From Monoplex corrugatus (Eukaryota > Mollusca > Gastropoda > Littorinimorpha > Ranellidae): a stretch of 64,000 nt of DNA. Under the pieces are notes generated by a model, which made no database searches, was not told where the DNA came from, and saw nothing but the letters and a program-made list of their open reading frames with translations. The stretch covers positions 29,283,185-29,347,184 of the forward strand of contig JAPXFY010000015.1 in assembly GCA_030674185.1 (NCBI GenBank), in the 5' to 3' direction. How positions within the stretch are numbered: the first letter of the stretch is position 1; each line of letters begins with the position of its first letter. A program made the translations under genes and the position numbers. Below, in pieces: positions 20,410 through 29,828 of this stretch.

Positions 20410-21351
20410 ATGGACAGGCAAAATGAAAATGAAGACGACGACGTAAATAGGGGCTCCTGTGGAGCACCTTCGTCCGGTAGGGACCGTCATGCGGCGCAGG
20501 TGACACCAGACTGTCAGCAAGTTACTGCGACCGAACCCAAACCCAAACTCAAAAACATCAAAGTGGCAACATGGAATATCAGAACACTGTTGCAGAAGGG
20601 TAAATTAAAAAATATCAAAATAGAGATGGAAAGGCTTAACATTAGTATTTTAGGACTAGGGGAAGTGAGATGGAAGGGGGCAGGCATGATAACATCAGGA
20701 GAATACACAATGATATACTCTGGTGGTAACTCACATGAAAGAGGAGTAGGCATCGTAATGGACAAGGACAAATCAAAAGCAGTTAACAGATACTGGGCTG
20801 TGTCCCACAGTGTTTTGCTGGTCAAATTGGGAGGCAAACCATTTGATATCAACATCATTCAGGTATATGCACCAACATCCGCAAGTACTCAGGAAGACAT
20901 CAACAACTTCTATGAAGTATTAGAGAAGGCCAAGACCCGATGCAAATCACAAGAAGTTACTGTAATAATGAGAGATTTTAATGCTAAAGTGGGACAGGAT
21001 AGGGTGGAGGATATAGTTGGACCTCATGGCCTTGGTACGCAAAATGAAAGGGGAGAGAAACTTGTAGAATGGGAACAGATGAATGAGTTCATATTAGGAA
21101 ACACCTGGTTTGATCAGCCTTATAGAAGGAAATAGACTTGGATGAGTCCAGGAGATAATACCAAAAATCAGATTGACTATATTCTGATTAATAAAAGATT
21201 TAGAAATTCTTTACTGTCAGCAAAAACACTATCAGGCGCAGACTATAACAGTGACCACAATCCTGTAGTGGGAAGGTTTAGGCTGAAATTACGGAAAAGG
21301 AAACACCAAAAGCAACATCAAACTAAATCTTGGACTCTTAAAGACAGATGA
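20410..21351 (+). pseudogene. RTE-A LINE endonuclease
   Basis: From the ATG at 20410 the plus strand encodes a short lead and then an APE endonuclease of the RTE kind: IKVATWNIRTLLQKGKL, LNISILGLGEVRWKGAGM, NIIQVYAPTSASTQEDI, MRDFNAKVGQD (normally GDFNAKVG; Gly is replaced by Arg), WMSPGDNTKNQIDYILINKR and NSDHNPVVGRFRLKLRKRK (SDH catalytic box intact). A single stop at 21133-21135 (TAG where the sister copy has Trp codon TGG) splits an otherwise open frame. I chose the ATG at 20410 over 20338 because homology to RTE proteins starts only after it. The domain nicks target DNA. Confidence 0.9.
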
Positions 21352-22667
21352 AGTGATACGTAAAAAATTTAATGTACATGTTCAAAACAAATTCAGTGCT
21401 CTGGAAGACGTTGGTGACAGTGAGGAACAATGGACAAAGTTGAGAAATTCGATAAATGAAGCTTGTGAAGAAATCCCTGAAGAAAACCAAAAAAGAAATG
21501 GATGACAGAAGAAATTTTGGGCTTGATGGAGGAACGGAGGAAGGCAAAGAGAAACGAGGAGATATACAAGAAGATCAACAACAAAAATCAGGGAATAGGT
21601 GCAATGAAGCTAAGGAAGCTTGGCTGAAAACAAAATGCAAAGAAACAGAAGACCGATACAAAATGGATCCTCAGGATATGTACAGATGAATTGAAGAAAT
21701 TGTCCACAGGAAAAATACATACACATCAACTGGTTGCTTAAAATCGAAAGGTGGCACACTTATCATGGAAAAAGACAAAATATTAGACAGATGACATTAA
21801 AGACCTTTTTGAAGATGACAAAAAATAAGAACACATTATAAAAAAGAACTTTGAAGGACCACCCATAATGAAAGATGAAGTTAGAGCAGCACTGAAAAAG
21901 ATGAAACCAGGAAAAGCCCCAGGACCAGACAACATTACTACAGAGATGATTGAAGCCCTGGAGGAATTTGGTGTAGGAAAAATAACAGACCTCCTAAATG
22001 AAATTTACGACACTGGAAAAATCCCCAAAGATATGTCAAAATCAATTTTCATTGCACTTCCAAAGGAGACAGGGGCTATAGAATGCGAACTCCATCGCAC
22101 AATCAGCTTGATGAGTCATGTAACAAAAGTACAGTTAAGAATAATCATGAGGACAAGGAATAGAATCAAAAGAGAAAGAGCAGAAGAAGAATGTGGATTT
22201 GTGGAAGGGAAAGGAACTATTAATACCATATACATCCTACGAACTATCACAGAGTGGTCACTCAAGATGAATAAGGATTTGTATTTATGTTTTGTTGATT
22301 ATACCAAGGCTTTCGATTGGGTAAGACATGAAGAATTGATCAACCAACTAGAAAGACTCAATATTGATGGAACAGATCTACGAATAATCAGAAATATGTA
22401 CTGGGAACGAACAGCTGCAATGAGAATAGAAAACGATACAAGCTCTTTCCAAAACATCAAAAAGAGGAGTCAGACAGGGATGTGTTTTGTCACCAGATCT
22501 GTTTTCACCATACAGTGAAAACATCATGAGAAACCTAGAAGAAGACCTTGGATTAAAAGTTGAAGGAAAAATGATAAACAACATTCAATACGCAGATGAC
22601 ACCGTGGTCATTGCAGAAAATGAAAGGGACCTTCAAAACCTTGTGAATATACTAGAAATAGAAAGCA
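21352..22667 (+). pseudogene. RTE-A LINE reverse transcriptase, cut off after the catalytic box
   Basis: Plus strand: a Lys/Glu-rich EN-RT linker with frameshifts (21352-21860), then an open stretch 21868-22470 with KMKPGKAPGPDNITTEMIEA, MSKSIFIALPKETGAIECEL, ECGFVEGKGTINTIYILRTI and LCFVDYTKAFDWVRHEELIN. A frameshift at about 22470 precedes SPDLFSPYSENIMRNLEEDL and QYADDTVVIAENERDLQNLV (22583-22645). Homology to the sister copies stops at 22667 within the block after YADD, and a Gypsy LTR begins at 22672. So the 3' part has been lost or displaced by that element. Confidence 0.88.
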
Positions 22668-22671
22668 TAGG

Positions 22672-22881
22672 TGTCGTCTTTGTATCGATTATTCTCGGAT
22701 ACAGTCACACACACGAAATAAAGATGACACTCTAGAGAGATGGTTTTGAACGTTCGTATTCAGTTATTACGTTGCCAAGACAACTATTACCCACAAGCCT
22801 TTAAAATAGCGGATCATGCATTCCACACTTAATGTATTGTCCTATTTTTGGTTTGTAAATAATGCTCGTCATTATTCTACA
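22672..22881 (-). repeat. Gypsy 3' long terminal repeat (210 bp)
   Basis: The segment starts TGTCG and ends CTACA on the plus strand (minus strand TGTAG...CGACA), so it has the TG...CA ends of an LTR. It directly abuts a polypurine tract next to the minus-strand pol gene, which fixes the boundary at 22881/22882. The outer boundary at 22672 is inferred from the TG and from the end of RTE-A homology four bases away. I find no second copy on the gag side. Confidence 0.8.
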
Positions 22882-22894
22882 TCCCCCTTTTTTT
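22882..22894 (-). other. Polypurine tract of the Gypsy element
   Basis: Minus strand AAAAAAAGGGGGA immediately before TGTAGAATAATG, the classic plus-strand primer site next to a 3' LTR. Confidence 0.85.
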
Positions 22895-23089
22895 AGTATC
22901 TTTAAGTTTAAGAATCTCAAAATTAAATTATAACAATTAAATTATAACAATCTTACAACAATTTCTTTTATATTTCTTGTTAAAAATTATTGTCTACAAC
23001 ATTCCAACTTTCATTTTCACTTTTAGTTCCATGTGTACACAACAATGAAAAGTTTCTTGTAATTTAAAGGTCCAGAATTTTTCTAGGTT

Positions 23090-24400
23090 TCATACAGGTC
23101 TTCCTGATTTAGTTCGCACGCCAGGTTGGAACTGTTCTTCTGATGATGCTTCAGTCATCAGTTTATCATTAGGAATAATGCTGAACTGCACATCTGGTAA
23201 AGGTTCTTGTTGCACTTCTGGTTCAGGTTCTTGCTGCTGCTGAAGTCCTGGAAGTGTTGATGTTTGCTTCGGGACAACACTTGTTGCTGAAAGTGGTTGG
23301 CTACTTCGTTGACGTAAATGACAGCTATTTCTTCTCTGCTTTCCCACATGTTTGAAGTGTGTAGGATGATGGTGATGGCGAATCAACTATGACTGCTTCC
23401 TCATCCGTGGGAGTTTTGATCCATACCTTGTCTCCCCTCTTCATCTGTGGCAGTGATTTTACTTTGTGACGACGATCAAAGTGCTTCTTCTGTTGCTGTT
23501 TGAGATGGGCATCCACTTGCTGGAACTTCTGTAGATCTGAGTTGACAGGAACATGGTGCGAAGTCATAGATGGAACTTTGGTTCTGACTCTTCTCCCCAT
23601 GAGAAGCTCTGCTGGACTTTGTCCGTGTTGTAGGGGTGTAGCTCTGTAATTTAGAAGAGCTATGTATGGGTCTTCAACCTTCTTTAGTAGGTTCTTCACT
23701 GTACGGCCCGTTCTGCTTCTCCATTTCCTTGAGGGTATAGAGGGCTACTTGTCAAATGTGTGAAGCCATACAATCCTGCCAATTTGCTAAAATCTCTCGA
23801 ACAGAACTGTGGTCCATTATCTGAAATAACAATTTCAGGAATGCCTTGTCTTGCAAAAATGGCTTTGCAGTGAGCAGTTACAGATGTTGATATTGTTGAT
23901 GACAAGTAGGCAATTTCAATCCATCTTGAGAAATACTCTACTATGAGCAGATATTTATGACCCTTGAATTCAAAAAGGTCCATCCCTACCCGTTGCCACG
24001 GATAATGTGTTTTTGTTGGTTTGAGTGGTTCAGGATGATGAATATGTTCTTTTTCACAGATGCTACAGTTAGTGATTTTCTCTTCTAGCTGTTTTAACAG
24101 GTCAGGCCACCAGACACTATTTCTTGCAAGAGCCCTCCATTTTACAATTCCCTGATGACCTTCATGAAGGCGCTGCAGAATGTCTTCCTGCAGATCTGCT
24201 GGAACAACAGTTCGACTCTGAAACAGCAATAGTCCTTCCTGGATTGACAAATCAGTACGGACAAACCAGTATTGTTTCAACTGTGTATCTCGTCTTGCTG
24301 TCTGAGGCCATATATCAGTCTTGCAGAAATTTATGACTTGACTGCAGACTTTATCTTTGAGTTGGCTGAGGTGAATTTTTTCCCTGATCAGTGACAGAAA
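23090..24400 (-). pseudogene. Gypsy integrase and pol C-terminus
   Basis: On the minus strand the HHCC zinc module (HEGHQGIVKWRALARN, then NCSICE) is at about 24180-24050. The catalytic core follows: VGMDLFEFKGHKYLLIVEYF (first Asp), VISDNGPQFCSRDFS (second Asp) and SSPLYPQGNGEAERAV (Glu, about 23725). A frameshift at about 23700 leads to KNLLKKVEDPYIALLNYRAT, SPAELLMGRRVRTKVP and GDKVWIKTPTD (an SH3-like C-terminal fold, about 23430). Another frameshift near 23340 leads to a Gln/Glu-rich tail ending GVRTKSGRPV and a stop at 23090. Integrase inserts the cDNA into the genome. The DDE residues are intact but the reading frame is broken in three places. Confidence 0.9.
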
Positions 24401-24854
24401 GACTCTCAAGCAAACAGCTGATGAACATGTTAGTCTTGACCTCCATCTGGTGATCCTGTTGAGCCGGAACACTCCCGGGAGCCCGAGACAGAGTGTCAGC
24501 GGTAACAATGTTCTTTCCTGCTGTATACTCAATTTCATAGCGTTGAATCCTTGGTGTCAATTCCACTAGGTGCTTTTGCTTCAGCAGAGCCAGGAGTGGT
24601 CTGTGATCTGTCTCTATCCTGAACCTCTTTAGTCCAATCAAGAAATCAGCAAACTTCTCACAACACCAGGTTATTGGTAATGCTTCTTTATCCACTTGAG
24701 CATATCTTTGCTCAGTAGAAGTGAGTGATCTTGATGCGTAAAACACGGGTTTCCAGTCCTGTCCTTCTTTCTGAAGTAAGACTCCTCCCAATCCATAAGA
24801 CGATGCATCTGCGGACACTTTTCTTTTCTTTTCTGGGTTATAGTGTGTCAACAA
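24375..24854 (-). pseudogene. Gypsy RNase H domain
   Basis: On the minus strand: VSADASSYGLGGVLLQ (first Asp), YAQVDKEALPITW (Glu), FRIETDHRPLLALLKQK (Asp) and QRYEIEYTAGKNIVTADTLS (last Asp). It is separated from RT by one TAG stop at about 24870 and from integrase by a frameshift at about 24390. It removes the RNA strand during reverse transcription. Confidence 0.9.
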
Positions 24855-24869
24855 TGGAGCAGTGCTCAG

Positions 24870-26130
24870 CTATATCTTGAGTTTCTGAAAGGCTTGCTCT
24901 TGCTCATGACTCCAAGTCCATTCATTTTCACGCTTGAGTAAATCTCGGAGAGGTTTAGACGTATCTGCAAGATTTGGGGTACATTTCCCAAGATGATTTA
25001 CCATGCCAAGGTATCTTTGCAGTTCTGTAATATTTTCTGGTCTTGGTATTTTGGTGATTGCTTCCACTTTATTTGGATCTATTCTGACACCTTCAGGTGA
25101 GATGACATGACCCAGAAATTTCACTTCATCAGCTGAGAAGACACATTTCTCATTCAAAGTGATATTTGCTTCTTGCATTCTTTCCAGAACAGCTTGTAGT
25201 CTCTCATCATGCTCTTGCTGTGGTTTTCCGCTGATGAGGACATCATCTATGTCGACAATGACACGTAGAATTCCAGCCAGTATGTGTATCATTTCCCTGT
25301 GGAAAATTTCTGGCCCGCAGTTGATTCCGAATGGAAGTCTTTTGTAACAAAACCTTCCAAATGGTGTAATAAATGTTGTCAGTTCTTGTGACTCTTCATC
25401 CAATGGAATCTGATGGAACCCATTGTTGCAGTCGAGCTTGGTGAACACCTTTGCTCCTGGCAGCTGTGCAAGAAGTTGGTCTGTTGTAGGAAGAGGGAAA
25501 TTCTCACGACGGACACTTTCGTTCAGTTTGGTGAGGTCGACACAAAATCTAATTTTCCCATTTGCTTTAGGCACCACCACTATTGGCGCACACCAGTCAG
25601 TTGGAGTTGTGACAGGTCTGATAATGTCTTGTTCCTCTAGTCGAGTCAGTTCTTCCCGTACTTTGGTCTTCAAAGGAAGTGGCAAACGTCTTGGTGTTGC
25701 AATAGAGAATGGTTGTGCGTTTTCCCTCAGTCTGATCTTGTAGACAGATTTCATTTTCCCAAGTCTTGTAAATAAATTGGGAAATGTTGAGGCTGGACTT
25801 GCTGACTGCTGTGTGGAATTTACTCTTTCGATCAGTGTTGATGACTGCTGTGTGGAATTTACTCTTTCGATCAGGCGAAGTGCCTCTATTGCTGGTCTGC
25901 CAAGTAATGGTTCGTGGAGATTGTCCACTATATACAGATCCTGTATTGTCTCATTCTTTTCTGTTTTGAGAGTAGTGGTAAACTTCCCTACAACCTTGAG
26001 TTCTGTCTTCCCAGGGCCTAACAGCTTCTTGTTGGTCATCTCTATTACTGAAGAATTCTTCTTGAAGTACCGACGTGGAACAACAGAGGCATCGGACCCT
26101 GTGTCCACTCGAAACTTGACATATATTCCA
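24870..26130 (-). pseudogene. Gypsy protease and reverse transcriptase, long open frame
   Basis: 412 residues are open. MDTGSDASVVPRRYF (retropepsin active site, 26108) comes first and PLLGRPAIEALRLI ends the protease. RT blocks follow: LTRLEEQDIIRPVTTPTDWC, PIVVVPKANGKIRFCVDLTK, FTKLDCNNGFHQIPLDEES, TTFITPFGRFCYKRLPFGIN, ILRVIVDIDDVLISG (catalytic Asp pair present) and LNEKCVFSADEVKFLGHVIS. The thumb ends at SHEQEQAFQKLKI and a TAG stop. A 13-residue segment (LIERVNSTQQSST) is tandemly repeated between protease and RT by a 39-bp duplication (25804-25881). Protease start is upstream of the first Met: the frame is open to about 26130. Lineage likely Mag-like, an inference. Confidence 0.92.
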
Positions 26131-26221
26131 TTGACTTGAAGAGTAGCATGCCAAAGATCTTGAACTGTGTTGACATGTTCGTTATTTTTGCATAGTTCAA
26201 TTGAGCCTTGTTATTCTTGCT

Positions 26222-26825
26222 CTATATTATGTACTTTTTTTTTTTGGAACGACACATGACTGCATAATGACCTTTCGAAAAACATTTGTGGCAATCTGCG
26301 TCTTTGGCTGGGCAGTCCTTTCTTCCATGCATTGGACTTTGGCCACAACGTGTGCACTTCTTGTGTTCTTGAGGACTAAATGATCCAGTCTTCAATTTTT
26401 CTGACTGATTTTTCCTATACCTTGCTGGAATTCTGTTAATTTGCATATGTTCCTGACTTGTCATTACATGTGCCCGCTGTCTGGAAGTCTCGAGCTCTAC
26501 CAATACTCTGGCATTTCTCTAAGTCAAGTTTTTTATCTTCCAGCATTTTCTCTCTGAGGACCTCGTCTCTCACTCCCATGACGACCTGGTTTCGAATTAT
26601 TTTGTCTTCCGGTTGTCCAAAGTTGCAATGTTTTGCTAACTGGCGAAGAGCTGAGATGAAAGCTTCGATTGATTCTGAAGTTTCTTGTTTTCTGGAATGA
26701 AACTTGTATGCTTCAAACGCTTCATTTGTTTCACCCACACAGAAATCTTGAAATTTTTCTATTATTTTCTCTAAATTTTTGCTGTCTGCTTCACTATCAA
26801 AGCTAAAACCGTCATAAATGTCCAT
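26222..26825 (-). pseudogene. Gypsy gag with two zinc knuckles
   Basis: The first frame (26825-26436) has ETNEAFEAYKFHSRKQETSE, SIEAFISALRQLAKHCNF and IIRNQVVMGVRDEVLREKML, the retrotransposon gag core. A frameshift at about 26470 leads to RIPARYRKNQ and two knuckles, CTRCGQSPMHGRKDC and CHKCFSKGHYAVMC (about 26330-26260). The knuckles bind RNA in the particle. There are stops between gag and protease (26150-26220). I take the ATG at 26825 because it opens the gag core directly. Confidence 0.87.
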
Positions 26826-27785
26826 TGCAGTTAAAGGTGAACGTAAAACGGGGTACCCCGTTTTCCACTTATTACATGTCCATGTATTGTGACAGAACCT
26901 AGCCTACCCAAATATTACGTCATAATTTATGACGCGATAAGCGCTACTCTGGAAAAAAAATCGTCATTAGTAGCGTCATTGTCCGAAAGAACTGAGAGAG
27001 TTGAGTAAAAAGCCACCGTACCGAGATCAAACCTCCCAAGATCCTCTGGATGGAGGAAATGGATCTTTTCGGACTGACATTTTGATTGAAATATAGTTGC
27101 GAGACCAAGAATTGCGGAACTGGACTATAGAGCAGTTTATTAGACACTGTCCTATTTCAGAAGTGACCTCCCCTCTTATCTCACCACTTTTTCGTCAGAA
27201 CATTATAGTCCCTGAGTCTGTCACTCAATGTCAGCTTGATCTGTCCATCGCTTCATTATCCCCTCAGTCTGTTGGTGCTTCTCTTGATGAGGATTTGATG
27301 GCCAGCTGTTTTGGTGTGAAACCTTTGCATGTGACAGACTTTATCTCACTGGAGAAGGCCTTTGACTTGTTCACATAGTCAAATTCTGTAATTCTGCAAT
27401 GTTTTTCTTCTAACCATTTTTTTATGTTTGACCTGCCATCTGACTTTGTTGCGTAGGCTTTTATATCCTTGGTGGTCCGCATGATTCCTTTGCCTTTCTC
27501 TTTTTTGCAGCAACGATATTCTGTTTTCAGGGTTGTTTTCCGATGATAGTTTCTGCCATTTCTTTTAATATGGCTTTCATTTCTTGCCATAGCTCATCTG
27601 GTTGTTTGTTTTTCTTTTTGTATGGGTTGTTTGTTTTTCTTTTTGTATGTGAAGCAGCTTTTCCGTTGTAATTAGAAATTTTGATTTTATGAACTCATCT
27701 ATCTAGCGTTCTAATGTCTATCAGATCAAAGGGGTGGAGCTTTCTTTTTTGTTGAAACCTTTAATTTTCATTTTCCAAAGAATAG

Positions 27786-27788
<3 letters not shown>
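26826..27788. other. Region where the Gypsy 5' LTR should be; unassigned
   Basis: No copy of the 22672-22881 LTR is found here. It contains a perfect 20-bp palindrome (26845-26864) and a tandem duplication of about 25 bp (27599-27651). Two weak frames (27097-27378 plus, 27264-27590 minus) have no recognisable domain. Confidence 0.5.
26845..26864. repeat. Perfect 20-bp palindrome
   Basis: AAAACGGGGTACCCCGTTTT is its own reverse complement, centred on GGTACC, 20 bp upstream of the Gypsy gag ATG (minus strand). Confidence 0.97.
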
Positions 27789-27860
<72 letters not shown>

Positions 27861-27892
27861 GTGTGTGTGTGTGTGTGTAATATATATATATA
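27789..27892. repeat. (AT)n microsatellite with internal AC/GT palindrome
   Basis: AT repeats to about 27850, then ACACACACACGTGTGTGTGT and more AT. The Tc1 element was inserted at its right edge, consistent with TA target choice. Confidence 0.96.
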
Positions 27893-27893
27893 C

Positions 27894-29501
27894 TACGCAC
27901 AAAAAGTTAAGGATCACTTGCACAAAAATTCATAACTTTCAAAATTAGAAAGCCAATGCGTTGAAGTTTGGCAAACATTTAATTCCATGCTTTAGTGATA
28001 ACGATACACAATTGCCTTCAATTTCGAGCAATCGTTTGGTGTGTACATTTGATCAAAGTGGGTACGTATCGAAATTTGATTTCCCAAAGTCATTGAAATC
28101 ACAAGACAGGGCATTCTGATGCTCCCAAAAGTTCAGTAATGCGTGTAACCGCCATGGCTGTTCTGGCACTCGATGCAGCGAATCCTCGAGTTGACCAGGT
28201 TGGTGAAGATCCTCTGTGGAAGCGCCTGCCACACAGCCTTCAGCATCTGGTAGAGGTGTTGGGCATCCCTGGGAGGGGGGTGGTTGCTCCTCACTTTGTG
28301 ATCCAGCTCATCCCAGAGGTTCTCAATCGGGTTGAAATCGGGACTGCATGCTGGCCACTCCATTCTGTTGACTCCAGACTGCTGCAGGAAGTCGTTGACC
28401 ACCCTTGCCCTGTGGGGGCGAGCGTTGTCATCCTGGTAGACAGCCGTCGGTCCCATCTGCTGCAGTGTAGGCACAGCCAGCGGTCGAAGGATCTCATCCC
28501 GGTATCGGAGGCCAGTCAGGTTACCCTGTACATGATACAAGGGTGTTCTGTGGTGAAGGCTGAAGGCCCCCCAGACCATTACAGAACCTCCACCAAAGGC
28601 CACCTTTTCTTGGACAGTGGTGTCAATAAAGCGTTGCCCTGGGCGCCTCCAGACCCTCAGTTGGCCGTCGTTGTGGTTCATGGTGAAGCGTGATTCATCA
28701 CTGAACAGGACCTGGGACCATTGCTGATGTGTCCACCTCACGTGACGTCTGCAGAAGGCGCGGCGTGGAGTTAAGCGTGGCCGTACAGCTGGGCGACGAG
28801 AACGGAGGTTAAACCCATGAAGGCGGTTCCGTATGGTCTGCTGGCTGATGTTGATGTTAGTAGCCACCCTCAGCTGCCTTCGAATGATGCTGGAAGAGGC
28901 TGTTCTTGTCTGCAGGGCTTGTCGTTCAATGAGACGATCTTCACGTGGGTTTGTCTTCTTCGTCGACCAGATCTGCGTCTTTCATGGACCCTCCCAGTGG
29001 CTGTGAAGCGTTGAATCAGTCTGACAATGACCGAGATGGACACCTGAAGTCGCCTGGCCACTTCTCGCTTGGGAACACCATCTTGGAACCATGCAACAGC
29101 TCGTCCCCTCTCAAACTCGCTCAATTTTCGTCGTGGAGGCATTGTCAGATCAGGCCTACTACTGGTGGAATGTCTTCTTATAAAGCCAAGCAAGAGACAG
29201 CATCTCACACATAAACAGCAGTGCTTGCACGTGCATAATGGTTTTTCCATCTGGCTTGTGCAATGTGTTCAGGCAGAACGGTCCAAAACAAGGTCCTTTT
29301 TCGCAAGTTTCCGCTTTTCCGTTTGCGGCCAAGCTCAGTAGTAGAGAATCCCGTGCAATTTTCGCACTAACACAACATCGCCCACTTACAGCTGAACAAG
29401 AATTCATAACAATTTGGCTGGACTGAGAAATAAATAACAGTAGCGAACTGAGTTTATTACGCACCTGTTTTCTCATAATGATCCTTAACTTTTTGTGCGT
29501 A
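27894..29501 (-). mobile_element. Tc1/mariner-type DNA transposon, full length
   Basis: The terminal inverted repeats are CGCACAAAAAGTTAAGGATC plus one more base at 27896-27916 and 29479-29499, perfect over 21 bp. They are flanked by TA on both sides (27894-27895, 29500-29501), the Tc1/mariner target duplication. Length about 1.6 kb, which is typical. It contains one transposase gene on the minus strand with a single frameshift. Confidence 0.95.
28133..29142 (-). pseudogene. Tc1-type DD34E transposase with one frameshift
   Basis: From the ATG at 29142: MPPRRKLSEFERGRAVAWFQ, then GVPKREVARRLQVSISVIVR (first helix-turn-helix) and RRSGRR (the GRPR-like hook). The frame shifts near 28955, and continues as DRLIERQALQTRT, ISQQTIRNRLHGFNLRSRRP (second HTH), QVLFSDESRF (first Asp), TAVYQDDNARPHRA (second Asp) and CSPDFNPIENLWDELD (Glu, 34 residues after the second Asp). 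The C-terminus is GGYTHY at 28136. About 336 residues, the normal Tc1 length. It cuts and pastes the element at TA sites. I rejected the upstream Met at 29250 because its extension is Cys-rich and unrelated. Confidence 0.93.
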
Positions 29502-29509
29502 GCTTATAT

Positions 29510-29769
29510 AAATTTCCAGTTCAGAGCGTCAACTAATCTTCCACAAAGTTTTAAATTGGAAAACATTCCGTCCACACCAAACCAACCACCCAGTAAGCAA
29601 AGTAATGGCACTCCATATTGTGTGACTGCATGTGACACAAGGGAAATAATGAGTAGTAATCATTCTGAGCAGCTTCAATCTTAGTTTTACATTAAAAAAA
29701 TAGGCCTACATTGTGTATGTGTATGTGTGTGTGTTGACTCCGCGCACATGCGTGTGTGCGTGCGGGTGT

Positions 29770-29828
<59 letters not shown>

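Noticed and set aside
27097..27378. 93-codon plus-strand frame (IEQFIRHCPISEVTSPLI...) as a gene
   Set aside because: Looks protein-like in part, but I recognise no family and it overlaps an opposite-strand frame of equal quality.
28139..28693. 184-codon plus-strand frame inside the Tc1 element
   Set aside because: It lies opposite the transposase, whose motifs are conserved; the opposite frame is a shadow.
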